A DNA stretch of 64,000 nt, from the NCBI RefSeq assembly GCF_036250735.1, contig NZ_CP109430.1, positions 4,774,001 through 4,838,000 on the forward strand, read 5' to 3'. How positions within the stretch are numbered: position 1 is the first letter of the stretch; every line of letters begins with the position of its first letter. Under the pieces are notes generated by a model that was not told the origin of the DNA, did no database searches, and saw only the letters and a program-made list of their open reading frames with translations. Below are positions 45,729 to 56,660 of this stretch, piece by piece. The position numbers and the translations under genes are program-made. The stretch is from Streptosporangium sp. NBC_01495. Lineage in GTDB: Bacteria > Actinomycetota > Actinomycetes > Streptosporangiales > Streptosporangiaceae.

Positions 45729-48467
45729 ATGGGCGCGGGGAAACTGCACGGGCGAAAGACCGAAGAGGACACGATCGCCGAACTCCTGGCAGGAGCCCGG
45801 ACGGGCACCAGCTCGTCACTGGTACTGCGCGGCGAGCCGGGCATCGGCAAGACAGCGTTACTCGACCACGCCGCCGCGACGGCCGACGACATGCGGCTGG
45901 TACGCGCTACAGGGGTCGAGTTCGAGGCGGAATTGCCGTTCTCAGGGCTGCAGTTATTGCTGCGCCCGGCCCTCGGATCCCTCCCCGCGCTGCCCGGCCC
46001 ACAGCGCGAGGCGCTGGAGGCGGCGTTCGGACTCGGGCCGGCGGCCGGCTCAGAGCCGATGCTGGTGGGACTGGCGGTGCTCTCCCTACTGGCGGAACAC
46101 GCGAACGAGACGGGGCTACTCTGCCTCGTCGACGACGCGCAGTGGCTCGACCGGGCGTCGCGGGACGCGCTTCTGTTCGCCGCCCGGCGCCTGCACGCCG
46201 AGGGCGTGGTCATGATCTTCGCAGCCAGGGACGGCGAGGGATCCTTCCCCACCCCAGGCCTTCCGGAGTCACGCCTGTCCGGGCTGACCCCTGAGGCGGC
46301 CGCGGCCCTGCTCGACCAGCATTCACTCGCGCCCGCCGTACGCTACCGCCTGCTCACCGAGGCAGGCGGCAACCCGCTGGCCCTGCTGGAGCTACCGGTC
46401 GCCCTGGCCGCCGAAGGCGGCAGCGCGTTCTCGCCAGGAGCGCTCCCCCTCACCAGCCGCCTGCAACTGGCCTTCCACGGCCAGGTAAGCCGGATGTCCG
46501 AGGCCTGCCAGAATCTGCTCCTGGTGGCGGCGGCCGACGAGACCGGCGAGCTCACCGTGATCCTGCGTGCCGCCGCCGCACTGGGAGCGGCCGTCGAGGA
46601 CCTGTCCCCCGCCGAGCAGGCCGGCCTGGTGCTCCGCGGCGACGCCGACGGCACCACGATCCGCTTCCGCCATCCGCTGATCCGCGCCGCCGTCTACCAG
46701 CGAGCGCCGCTCGGGCAACGCCTCGCCGCCCACCGCGCACTCGCCGCCGCCCTCGGCTCGCCCGAGCACGCAGACCGCCGGGCCTGGCATCTGGCCGCCG
46801 CCGCCGCCGGCACCGACGAGGAGGCCGCCGCCGCACTGGAACGCACCGCCGCCCGCGCCCGCGAACGCGGCGGCCACGAGGCAGCCGCCGCGGCGTACGA
46901 ACGAGCCGCCCGCCTGAGCGTCGAGCCCGGCGCCAGGGCTCACCGCGAAGCCCTGGCGGCGGAAGCGGCACTGGAGGCCGGCGATCTGGAGCGAGCCAGA
47001 ACCCTCGGCGGCCGCGCGGCCCGGCGATTGAACGGGGCCCCAGCGGTAAATGCGCGGATCGCGCACGTACGCGCGCTCGCGGACTTCTGGCAGGGCTCCT
47101 ACTCCGCCGCCCACCGGTTGCTGCTCGACGGCGCCGGGCTCATCCGCGACACCGATCCAGGCCAGGCCGCCGTACTGCTGACCCAGGCCGTGCACACCTC
47201 CTGGTACCTGGGGGAACAGCAGCTCGCAGCAACGCTGGAACGACTGATCGCGCTGCCGCTGGACGACGCGGATCCACTCGCGCCGGTGAGGCCCTACCTC
47301 GCCCACCTCGACCGCAACCGGTCCGATAGGCCGCCGCCGCTGGGCGACACCCTCGCGGCGGTGCGGCGGCGAGGCCGTACCCCCGACCAGGTGTTGATGA
47401 TCCTCTGCGGCGCGGCACTCGCGCTGGGCCAGGACGCCGACGCCTACGAGCTGGCAACCTCGCTCGCCGCCGGGCACCGCGCCAGGGGCGGCGCCGGACG
47501 GCTGCCGACGGTGCTGTTCTTCGTGGTCGAGGGCGAGGTGTTCACCGGACGACACCTGGACGCACTCGCCACGGCGACCGAGGCGCTGAGCCTCGCCCGC
47601 GACACCGGACAGCAGCAGTGGGTCAGCCAGTTCAGCAGCGTGCTCGCCTACCTCGCCGCAGCCAAGGGAGAGGAGACCGCCTGCCGGCACAACGCCGAGA
47701 AGGGGCTGGCGGGGGCCACCGCCGGAACCATCTCCCCCGGTGCGCCGTGGGCGCACTGGTCGCTCGGCCTGCTGGACCTCGGCCTCGGCCGCGCCGAGGC
47801 GGCACTCGCCCGCTTCGAGCGCCTGACCCGCGAGCCGATGCGCCATCACATCTGCGCCACCCGCTCCACTCCCGACCTGGTGGAGTCGGCCGTACGAGTA
47901 GGGGCGCAGGAACGCGCCGCCGAGCCTCTGGCGCGCTTCGAGCGGTGGGCCGCGTCGGTCAGGCAGCCGTGGGCCGACGCGCTCGTGATGCGCTGCCGTG
48001 GGCTGCTCACCGCCGATGACCAAGCCGAAACGTTCTACACCGCGGCCCTCGAACTGCACGACCAGGACGGCCGCGCGCTGGAATACGCCAGGACCGCGCT
48101 GCTCTACGGCGAATGGCTGCGCAGGGCTCGGCGGAAGGCCGAGGCGCGCGGGCCGCTCAACGAAGCCCTGGAGATCTTCGACCGGCTCGGCATGCGGCCG
48201 TGGGCCGAACGCACCCGCGGCGAACTCACCGCGACCGGCGCCCAGGACCAAGGCCTCAGACCCGCCGAAGGCGCGGCGGCCGGCCTTACTCCGCAGGAAC
48301 TACAGATCGCCAGGCTCGCCGCGCAGGGCCTGTCCAACCGCGACATCGCGGCACAGCTCTTCCTCAGCCACCGGACGGTCGGCTACCACCTCTACAAGGC
48401 CTATCCCAAGCTCGGCGTCGCATCCCGGAGCGAGCTCAAGGATTTCGCCGATCAACTGGGGCTGTGA
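45729..48467 (+). CDS. LAL-type LuxR-family regulator
   Basis: 912 residues from ATG 45729. Walker A GEPGIGKT is at 35-42 and LLCLVDDAQWLDRASRDALL is the Walker B region. A long TPR-like helical middle region follows. The C-terminus, LTPQELQIARLAAQGLSNRD and IAAQLFLSHRTVGYHLYKAY, is the LuxR helix-turn-helix. It is a complete large ATP-binding regulator. The GVMGAG start was chosen because the LHGRKTEEDTIAELL N-terminus is typical. The small cupin gene follows 12 bases later and may be co-transcribed. Confidence 0.92.
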   Translation: MGAGKLHGRKTEEDTIAELLAGARTGTSSSLVLRGEPGIGKTALLDHAAATADDMRLVRATGVEFEAELPFSGLQLLLRPALGSLPALPGPQREALEAAFGLGPAAGSEPMLVGLAVLSLLAEHANETGLLCLVDDAQWLDRASRDALLFAARRLHAEGVVMIFAARDGEGSFPTPGLPESRLSGLTPEAAAALLDQHSLAPAVRYRLLTEAGGNPLALLELPVALAAEGGSAFSPGALPLTSRLQLAFHGQVSRMSEACQNLLLVAAADETGELTVILRAAAALGAAVEDLSPAEQAGLVLRGDADGTTIRFRHPLIRAAVYQRAPLGQRLAAHRALAAALGSPEHADRRAWHLAAAAAGTDEEAAAALERTAARARERGGHEAAAAAYERAARLSVEPGARAHREALAAEAALEAGDLERARTLGGRAARRLNGAPAVNARIAHVRALADFWQGSYSAAHRLLLDGAGLIRDTDPGQAAVLLTQAVHTSWYLGEQQLAATLERLIALPLDDADPLAPVRPYLAHLDRNRSDRPPPLGDTLAAVRRRGRTPDQVLMILCGAALALGQDADAYELATSLAAGHRARGGAGRLPTVLFFVVEGEVFTGRHLDALATATEALSLARDTGQQQWVSQFSSVLAYLAAAKGEETACRHNAEKGLAGATAGTISPGAPWAHWSLGLLDLGLGRAEAALARFERLTREPMRHHICATRSTPDLVESAVRVGAQERAAEPLARFERWAASVRQPWADALVMRCRGLLTADDQAETFYTAALELHDQDGRALEYARTALLYGEWLRRARRKAEARGPLNEALEIFDRLGMRPWAERTRGELTATGAQDQGLRPAEGAAAGLTPQELQIARLAAQGLSNRDIAAQLFLSHRTVGYHLYKAYPKLGVASRSELKDFADQLGL

Positions 48468-48479
48468 GATCCTGCCTCA

Positions 48480-48815
48480 ATGACAAAGCAGGTGCTACCT
48501 GGGCAAATCCTCCCCGTGAACGTCGATGAAGTCACGCCGATCGAGCTGGGCCCCGGCGTCCACGTACGGATGCTCCCAGGCATGCCGGGAATCAGGACGT
48601 GGGTGATCGACCTCGCTCCGGGCGTCGAATGGCCCGACCTCGACGTCCACGACACCTACGGCGAGGCGTACTTCGTCGTAAGCGGCGAGCTCAGCGAGGG
48701 CAACCACACCCACGGACCGGGCACCTACGTCGCCTTCGGCCCCAAGACGAGCCACCGGCCCCGTACAGAGACCGGTGTGCGCGCCTTCGGCTTCAATTAC
48801 GACGTCACCGACTGA
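48480..48815 (+). CDS. Cupin-domain protein
   Basis: 111 residues, starting 12 bases after the LAL gene. TWVIDLAPGVEWPDLDVHDT, GEAYFVVSGELSEGNHTHGP and GTYVAFGPKTSHRPRTETG give the two cupin motifs. The metal-binding histidines and Glu (VHDT...GEAYFVVSGE...SH) are largely kept. It is a single-domain cupin; small-molecule or metal binding is likely, catalysis unproven. It converges with the next gene at an 8-base gap. Confidence 0.85.
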   Translation: MTKQVLPGQILPVNVDEVTPIELGPGVHVRMLPGMPGIRTWVIDLAPGVEWPDLDVHDTYGEAYFVVSGELSEGNHTHGPGTYVAFGPKTSHRPRTETGVRAFGFNYDVTD

Positions 48816-48823
48816 CCTGACCG

Positions 48824-49171
48824 CTACTCGGCAGACAGCGCCTCTCGCATCGCCTTTACGGTGGCAGCCGGGTCATAGCCCTCAGGGACGCCTCCTACCA
48901 GAATGATGTCGCCCTCGATGTGCCGCGAGCGCAGCGGTGCGATCTCCCGGTACGCGGGTGACTCCCACCAGGCCCGCGCCTCGGCGATCCCAGGAAAACC
49001 GATCATCACGACGCTCCCGGGCCAGCTGCCCTCCTTCACCTCGTGTTGCGTGGCGTGCACGAGGTAGCGGCCGCCGTACGGCTCGAAGGTCCCGGGCAGA
49101 CGCTCGATGTACTCGGCGATCTCCGAGTGCGGAGCGGCGTCCTGCAGGTGAGCGATGACATAGGCGGTCAT
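48824..49171 (-). CDS. DUF1330 protein
   Basis: 115 residues; AGGAGG precedes ATG 49171. YVIAHLQDAAPHSEIAEYIE, GGRYLVHATQHEVKEGSWPG and VMIGFPGIAEARAWWESPAY, then YREIAPLR, are the characteristic DUF1330 ferredoxin-like fold motifs. No activity is established for the family. It may form a short operon with the NTF2-like gene upstream. Confidence 0.88.
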   Translation of the reverse strand: MTAYVIAHLQDAAPHSEIAEYIERLPGTFEPYGGRYLVHATQHEVKEGSWPGSVVMIGFPGIAEARAWWESPAYREIAPLRSRHIEGDIILVGGVPEGYDPAATVKAMREALSAE

Positions 49172-49226
49172 GGTTCCTCCTCTGTTCCTGAATGAGCGGT
49201 ACAAACCGGCCGTCTCCCCGAGATGT

Positions 49227-49595
49227 TCAGACTCCGGCCGGCACCTTGTCGAGGAAGCCGAGCACCTGGCTGATCCGCCCGTCGTCACCGATCACCACGA
49301 CGTCGAAGCCGACGACGATCGGCTCGGCGCCCTCAGGTCCCAGGTGCCAGGTGAACCGCGCGATGTCGTGGTGGGCGTCCACCGCGTCGCCGAGGCTGAA
49401 AACCAGCCCGCCGAACTGCCCCTGGACAGCCGCGATGGTGGCGTCGAGCCCATCCCTGCCCTTGACGGAGACCAGCGGGTCGGTGTACACCGCGTCCTCG
49501 GCGAAGACCTCCGCCAGCACGGCCTGCCGCGCGGCGGCGTCGGTCTCGTTCCACGCGGTGAGGTAGCGCTGGACCAGCTCGTTCATGTCGCTCAT
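49227..49595 (-). CDS. NTF2-like / SnoaL-type protein
   Basis: 122 residues; GAGGAG precedes the ATG. MNELVQRYLTAWNETDAAAR, LAEVFAEDAVYTDPLVSVKG and FDVVVIGDDGRISQVLGFLD are typical of SnoaL-like NTF2 superfamily proteins, which bind or isomerise small hydrophobic compounds. Upstream lies the Tn3 remnant. Likely co-transcribed with the DUF1330 gene. Confidence 0.85.
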   Translation of the reverse strand: MSDMNELVQRYLTAWNETDAAARQAVLAEVFAEDAVYTDPLVSVKGRDGLDATIAAVQGQFGGLVFSLGDAVDAHHDIARFTWHLGPEGAEPIVVGFDVVVIGDDGRISQVLGFLDKVPAGV

Positions 49596-49837
49596 GTCTG
49601 TCTCCTCAGTAGTCGTTCTCTCTTGTGACCACCAAATTACGCAGATAGGAACGACGGGGAATCTGACACGCTTAGGTACTTCCGTCCTCCGAAGGGAGTT
49701 CGCCTGCCTTACTGATCCGGTCGTAGATCAGACAGATCGCGCCGGACTCGGTGGTCAAAAGATCGGCGAGCGACCGGGACGCGGCAGGCCGTCGTCGAAG
49801 AGCCGGGCTCCGCCGCCGGACGGCCGGCGGAGCCGCT

Positions 49838-50552
49838 TGTTCATCGGCGCCGGCATCGGCCTGGCCCAAGCCTGGGGTGGAGGGCTGGTCGCCTCGGTCG
49901 ACGGGATGCGCTTCGTCGTCCCGGTCCCCTCCATCTACGCCCGGCCCAACCCCAAGTACTTCGGCCGCCGCGCCGGCGCCACCTGGCTCAACCTCCTCAA
50001 CGACCAGGCCGCCGGGCTCGGCGGCAAAGTCGTGGCCGGCACTCCCCTCGACTCGCTGTACGTACTGTACGACCGCGACGGCGGCCGCCGCCCCGAGATG
50101 ATCGTCACCGACACCGCCAGCTACTCCGACATCGTCTTCGGCCTGCTCACCCTCGCCGGCTACACCTATGCTTCCCAGCTCGCCGACCTGCCTGATGCCA
50201 AGATGTGGCGCATCGACACCACCGCCGACTACGGCCCCTTCGAGGTCGCCGCCCGCGGCCGGATCGACCTGGCCCGCATCGAGCGGCACTGGGAGGACAT
50301 CTTGCGCATCATCGGCTCCATCCACACCGGCGCGGTGCGCGCCTACGACGTCATCCGGATGCTCTCACGCGACGGGCGGCCCACCCCGCGCTACGTGCCG
50401 AGGGCTTCGACGTGCGCGAGGCGGACGTCGCCCGGCTGTCACCGTTCGTGCGCCGCCACATCAACATGCTCGGCCGCTACTCCTTCTCCCTCCCCGACCT
50501 GCCCGAAGGCCTGCGCCCTCTGCGTGATCCGGATGCTTCTGGTGGAGAATGA
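49838..50552 (+). pseudogene. Tn3-family transposase, C-terminal part with frameshift
   Basis: VASVDGMRFVVPVPSIYARP, NPKYFGRRAGATWLNLLNDQ and MIVTDTASYSDIVFGLLTLA are signature blocks of Tn3-family transposases, with the DTASYSD catalytic Asp. The frame shifts near 50395. The other frame continues EADVARLSPFVRRHINMLGR and SLPDLPEGLRPLRDPDA to the natural end. The first two thirds are missing. Dead remnant. Confidence 0.85.
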
Positions 50553-50603
50553 GGCTGTCTCGGCGCTAACCGTTTGGCTGCGGGACTGAAACAGTCGACG
50601 TGG

Positions 50604-51221
50604 TCAGGCCGGCTTCCGCATCGTCCGCCGGAGCGTCTCAAAGGCAGTGGGGCGTGGCAGGCCCGGCAGCCCATCGCGGATCTGGAGGGCGCATTCCCGC
50701 GGGCTGTGGACACTCGTGTCGACATCGAGGTCATGCAGTTCGTGGGAGTGCACCTCGTGATACTGCAGGGCCGCCAACCCGCGCTGCCGGTCGCCGCGTT
50801 CGACCTCGCGGCGTTCCAGTTCAGCCAGCGGGCAGCGCACCCCAACCAGAACGGTGTTCTCGGGTACGAGCACATCAAGGAGATCCAGCAGCCGCCAGCG
50901 CCGGCTGAGCGGGTAGTCGACGACCAGGTTGTTCCCGGTCGCGGCCATGCCGGCGACAGCACGGTGGAAGCCCTTGATGGTGCGATCGATCTCGGCCTGG
51001 AGATCCTTGTCGGCTATCTCGCGCTTGGAACGCATCGCGTGAAAGGCGTCCACCGGCATGTGGAACCAGGTCCCGTCCAGGACGTTGAGAAGTTCCCTGG
51101 CGATGCTGGTCTTGCCCGAGCTGGACGTGCCGTTGAGCAGGATGGTCGTGCCGCCGACCGCGGTATCGGGGATATGCGCGTGAGCCAGATCCACCGTGTC
51201 AGGAGTCACGTCGATCGCCAT
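50604..51221 (-). CDS. Chloramphenicol phosphotransferase-like kinase
   Basis: 205 residues. The P-loop ILLNGTSSSGKTSIARELL, then DGTWFHMPVDAFHAMRS and NTVLVGVRCPLAELERREVE (with ERGDRQRG), match chloramphenicol 3-O-phosphotransferase (CPT) proteins. CPT phosphorylates chloramphenicol, with an Asp acting as base after the P-loop; here VDAF provides it. Many CPT-like proteins have other, unknown substrates, so resistance is a possibility only. It has its own promoter region upstream. Confidence 0.8.
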   Translation of the reverse strand: MAIDVTPDTVDLAHAHIPDTAVGGTTILLNGTSSSGKTSIARELLNVLDGTWFHMPVDAFHAMRSKREIADKDLQAEIDRTIKGFHRAVAGMAATGNNLVVDYPLSRRWRLLDLLDVLVPENTVLVGVRCPLAELERREVERGDRQRGLAALQYHEVHSHELHDLDVDTSVHSPRECALQIRDGLPGLPRPTAFETLRRTMRKPA

Positions 51222-51327
51222 GATGATGTCTTTCCGCCTCGCAGCTTCACGGTCCGTGATCTAGAGGACTGAAATATACGCTCGTTCCCGATCATCGCAG
51301 GTAAGGCGAAGGCCGTCGCCAGCGATG

Positions 51328-51435
51328 TCACCGGCGGGCATCTCCGGGCGCCAGAAGGCTGATTGCCTCGGCGATGGACTCCGGGGAGGGCTTGAAGTAC
51401 CGGCGCAGGTTCTCCGGTTTCTTGTGCCGGGACTA
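51328..51435 (-). pseudogene. Tyrosine recombinase C-terminal fragment
   Basis: Between stop codons the minus strand reads [20 protein letters not shown] and [14 protein letters not shown]. This is nearly identical to the end of the integrase at 53679-54414, including the catalytic Tyr in RRYF. Nothing upstream is in frame. It is a second, almost completely deleted copy of the same recombinase type. Confidence 0.75.
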
Positions 51436-51487
51436 CATGACAGCCCCTCTCGGTGTTCGTGACACACGGTTCGTTGGATTTTTCGCG

Positions 51488-51503
51488 ATTACTACCGGGA
51501 CCC
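51488..51503 (+). repeat. Solo copy of the 16-bp terminus
   Basis: ATTACTACCGGGACCC, identical to 42055-42070 and complementary to 41995-42010. It is preceded by CGTTGG (51472-51477) at nearly the same distance as in the other copies. Confidence 0.7.
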
Positions 51504-51583
51504 GAACGTCACTCCACCGACTCGACGCACAGGTGCGGACCCCAGCACCGACGCCTCACCGGACGGTCCGGTCCTGGTGCCGC

Positions 51584-52177
51584 TCATTCATGCATCGACC
51601 GTGCACGGACCGTGAGCACCCCGGCGAGGTCGATGTCGCTGGAGCGGCCGTCGAAACCGGACTCTGAGATCAGTCGCGCTCCCAGGACGGCGCTCCAGAA
51701 GGTTCGCGCCTCGGTGTCGGCGGGCCGGTCGATGACCCAGTCGTGGCATTCGAGGACCGCGGTGAGGTATCGCTGGGCCTGACGGAACAGCAGGCCGAGG
51801 TTCTGCTGCGCCAACGGCTGCAGTTCGGGCCGGTGACGCGTGATCGACATTGCCTGGACGGCGATCGGCACCGCCGGTAGTGCCAGCGCCGTGCGCGCCA
51901 GTGCCTCGCGGAACGCCTTGGGCGTGCGCTGCCGGTGGCCGATCGGTTCCAGCCGCTCGGCGTCGCGAAGCAGCATCAGGAACGCCGCGTGAACGAACAA
52001 CGCGTCCTTGGATCCGAAGTAGTAGGTGATCTGGTTCGGATGGGCGTCGGCCGTGGCCGCGATCTCGGCCACGCTCACAGAGCCGAAGTCACGCTCGGTG
52101 AAGAGCACCACGGCCCGCTCCAGGAGTCGCGTACGGGTGCGTCGGCCGCGGCTGCGGGGTGGTTCGCTCGTGGACAC
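51584..52177 (-). CDS. TetR-family regulator
   Basis: 197 residues from GTG 52177. TRTRLLERAVVLFTERDFGS, VSVAEIAATADAHPNQITYY and FGSKDALFVHAAFL form the TetR DNA-binding domain. It is divergent from the ketoacyl-ACP synthase gene. A 15-bp palindrome in the shared 69-base gap indicates direct control of that gene. Confidence 0.88.
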   Translation of the reverse strand: MSTSEPPRSRGRRTRTRLLERAVVLFTERDFGSVSVAEIAATADAHPNQITYYFGSKDALFVHAAFLMLLRDAERLEPIGHRQRTPKAFREALARTALALPAVPIAVQAMSITRHRPELQPLAQQNLGLLFRQAQRYLTAVLECHDWVIDRPADTEARTFWSAVLGARLISESGFDGRSSDIDLAGVLTVRARSMHE

Positions 52178-52184
52178 CAGATAT

Positions 52185-52199
52185 TTGTATGCGATACAA
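52185..52199. promoter_or_regulatory. TetR operator palindrome
   Basis: TTGTAT-GCG-ATACAA, perfect arms, eight bases upstream of the TetR start codon and 48 from the divergent ATG. Confidence 0.65.
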
Positions 52200-52246
52200 C
52201 TAGGTTCACGCAAACCCCAGTACAGCTCTCACCTGAGGAGGTCAGC

Positions 52247-53482
52247 ATGAGCGCGCACGACGTCGTCGTCACCGGACTGGGCGCGACCACACCGCTCGGC
52301 GGGGACGTCGCCTCCCTATGGGAGGGTCTGCTCGCGGGGCGCTCCGGCGTACGCAGGATCGACGAGTTGATGTCGTCGTTCCGCCACGCCGACGAGCTGC
52401 CCACGAAGATCGCCGCCCCCATGGCCGTCTCCCCCAACGACGTACTGTCCCGCGTCCAGGCCCGGCGCATGGACCGCTGTCAGCAGGCCGCGCTCGTCGC
52501 CGCCCAGCAGGCCTGGGCCGATGCCGCCGCACCCGAAGTCGATCCGGTCCGCCTCGCGGTGGTGATCGGTACCGGCATCGGCGGCATCAACACCCTCCTG
52601 GACCAGGATGACCTGATCGAGGAGAAGGGGCCCAGCCGGATCTCTCCTCTTGCCGTCCCCATGCTGATGCCCAACGGGCCGGCCGCCTGGGTCAGCCTGG
52701 AGTACGGCGCCCGCGCCGGTGTCTACACGCCAGTCTCCGCGTGCGCATCGGGAGCCGAGGCCCTCGCTCTCGCCGCCCAGTTGATCCGATCCGGTGAGGC
52801 CGACGTCGTCATCGCCGGCGGCTCAGAGGCCGCGATCGCGCCGCTGACCATCGCCGGGTTCACCCAGGCACGCACGTTGTCAAAGCGTAACGACGACCCC
52901 GAACGCGCCTCGCGGCCGTTCGACGTCGGCCGTGACGGCTTCGTGCTCGGCGAGGGCGCCGGCGCCATGATCTTGGAGCGTGCGGACTTCGCGGCCGGGC
53001 GGGGCGCTCGCCCGATCGGCCGGCTGGCTGGCTTCGGCATCACCTCCGACGCCCACCACATCACCGGCCCCGACCCGACGGGGGCCGGCCAGATCCGGGC
53101 GATCCTCAAGGCCGTCTCGGCCGCAGAACTCCAGACTGCGGACGTCGGTCACGTCAACTGCCACGCGACGTCCACCGTCGTGGGCGACGTAGGGGAAGCA
53201 GTGGCCATCCAGCGGGCACTCGGAAACGACGTCGTTCTCACCGCACCCAAATCCAGCATCGGCCACCTCGTCGGCGCCGCCGGCACGGTCGAGGCGATCA
53301 TCACCCTTCTGTCGGTCATCAATGGTGTCATCCCGCCCACCCTCAACCTCGAACAGAAGGCCCCCGAGATCGAGCTGGACATCGTCAGCGGCAAACCTCG
53401 TAAGCAGCGCCTCGGGGCAGCGCTCTGCAACTCCTTCGGGTTCGGCGGGCAGAACGTCTCCCTGCTCTTCACCGCCCCCTGA
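52247..53482 (+). CDS. Beta-ketoacyl-ACP synthase II (KAS II / FabF-like)
   Basis: 411 residues; GAGGAG before the ATG. The active-site triad is present: Cys166 (TPVSACASGAEAL), His306 (GHVNCHATSTVVGD) and His340 (APKSSIGHLVGAAG, with Lys335). These condensing enzymes elongate acyl-ACP with malonyl-ACP. It stands alone, without acpP, fabD or fabG, and under a private TetR. This suggests conditional use, for instance altered membrane lipids, or a role as a resistant duplicate. I prefer not to assign a fab symbol beyond the class. Confidence 0.92.
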   Translation: MSAHDVVVTGLGATTPLGGDVASLWEGLLAGRSGVRRIDELMSSFRHADELPTKIAAPMAVSPNDVLSRVQARRMDRCQQAALVAAQQAWADAAAPEVDPVRLAVVIGTGIGGINTLLDQDDLIEEKGPSRISPLAVPMLMPNGPAAWVSLEYGARAGVYTPVSACASGAEALALAAQLIRSGEADVVIAGGSEAAIAPLTIAGFTQARTLSKRNDDPERASRPFDVGRDGFVLGEGAGAMILERADFAAGRGARPIGRLAGFGITSDAHHITGPDPTGAGQIRAILKAVSAAELQTADVGHVNCHATSTVVGDVGEAVAIQRALGNDVVLTAPKSSIGHLVGAAGTVEAIITLLSVINGVIPPTLNLEQKAPEIELDIVSGKPRKQRLGAALCNSFGFGGQNVSLLFTAP

Positions 53483-53597
53483 TCTCCCTGAACAACGGCA
53501 AGCCTTGCGGCCAGTTGTTCCTTGACCTGGCACGTCAAGCGGCCGCGCCACATGTGACCGCCGGCGGCGTTCAGCCCGTCGACTTCGCCGGGCGAGC

Positions 53598-53675
53598 GTG
53601 GACACCGCGGCGACGCTCGCCCGCTTGATAGACCGTCGAGCGGGCGACACCGAGCAGCTGCGCAAGTCGCAGAAC
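53598..53675 (-). pseudogene. Possible resolvase HTH remnant
   Basis: The minus strand reads LAQLLGVARSTVYQAGE, the DNA-binding helix-turn-helix typical of the C-terminus of serine resolvases/invertases. Only about 25 codons are recognisable. Low confidence. Confidence 0.35.
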
Positions 53676-53678
53676 CCT

Positions 53679-54414
53679 TCAGCGCCTGCTGTCGCCAGGG
53701 GCGAGCAGGCTGGTGACCTCCGCGATCGCCTCGAGGGAAGGCTTGAAGTACCGCCGGAGGTTCTCTGGCTTCTTGTGCCGGGACTTGGCCATCAACATGA
53801 GCAGGCTTGCCCCGCTCTCGCCGAAGTGGGTCAGCGAGGAGTGGCGGAACTCGTGCAGGTCCCACCCGGTGCCCGGCCCGCCGAGCGCGGTGTGTTCATC
53901 GAGCAGCGCGCGGGCCTGCCGCCAGGTCCAGGTCCAGGTCCTCGATGTTGACGCCCAGGATCTCCTCGGCACGTCCTGCCGTCTCATACAGCATCCGGTA
54001 GAGGGTCTTCTCCCGCAGACCGACCTCGCGGCGGGCGATCAGCCGGTCGACCGCCATCTTCGGATGCGCCGGGGTCTGACTGTCGGGCACCGCCAGTCGC
54101 TTGGCCCACACCGGGACGGCCGGGGCCTCATGACCACGCTCGCGGCACCAGGCGAGCCAGGACAGCACCGACGCCCGCCGCGCGTTCCAGGTATTGACCG
54201 CCGTGGTGCCCCATATCGTCTCCAGGGCCTCGCCGATCTCCTCATCGGCCACCGATGCCAGCGGCCGCATCTCACCGAGCCGCTCGGCGGTCTTGCCCAC
54301 CCCGATCGCATAGTTGCGGACGGTGTTGGGATTGCCGAGCGAGTCCAGGAAGGCGTCGGCCGCCGCCCGAACGGTCAGCGCCTTCCCGGTCGACAGACGC
54401 ACCACGGCGGGCAC
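53679..54414 (-). pseudogene. Tyrosine recombinase/integrase with internal deletion
   Basis: From 54414 one frame encodes the core-binding domain ([36 protein letters not shown]) and the first catalytic region, [20 protein letters not shown], before a stop near 53896. A second frame has [18 protein letters not shown] (HxxR) and [20 protein letters not shown] with the nucleophile Tyr, ending at 53679. The beta-strand block between EDLDLDLA and [10 protein letters not shown] is deleted with a frame change. The enzyme cannot be functional. The deleted block survives as a fragment at 9014-9112. Confidence 0.75.
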
Positions 54415-54429
54415 CGCTTCCCCCCCTTG

Positions 54430-54522
54430 CTACAGATAACAGGGCCGCTTCGCGTAGCGGTCGGCAGCCATCGCTCCACGTCACGATCAGCAATACTGCA
54501 GATAATCGGGTGTTATCTGTAG
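54430..54522. repeat. CAGATAA repeat sites upstream of the integrase
   Basis: CTACAGATAACA (54430-54441) and TGTTATCTGTAG (54511-54522) are perfect 12-bp inverted copies. A third CAGATAA (54499-54505) forms a tight dyad with the last one. They lie just before the broken integrase gene and look like binding sites for its excisionase, its repressor or the recombinase arm-binding domain. Confidence 0.5.
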
Positions 54523-54890
54523 GAAGACTTCAGGCCGTCTTCGCCGCCGATGAGCCATCAACCGCTCACCAGGGGCGCCGAGGGCTTAGCGCCAGTTTTC
54601 GTTTCGATGTTCCTCAACCCCCGTACACACTACGAGGGTCACGCTCAGCTCTTCTGTGGGTGATGAGCCTTTAGTCCGTTGTAAATGATCTTGAACTCAA
54701 CCGAGCGCCTTTACAATGTAGATTAACAAGTGCGACCATCATCAGGCTGCTCTGACGCGGAGCCGGTGAGGTGACCCGGGCCCGCGAGGAGATGTCGGCG
54801 GCGTTCTTCTGGAAGGCATACGGAGATCGTCAGTCGGGAACTGCTCCCCCGCGACGCCGTCACCCGAACGCCCGACGATGCCTGATGTGA
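54523..54890. other. Gene-free, lower-GC stretch
   Basis: The stretch 54650-54750 is visibly AT-richer than its surroundings and contains TTGTAAA/TTTACAA inverted arms. No gene seen. No tRNA end or attachment-site core is recognised. Confidence 0.35.
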
Positions 54891-56656
<1,766 letters not shown>

Positions 56657-56660
<4 letters not shown>

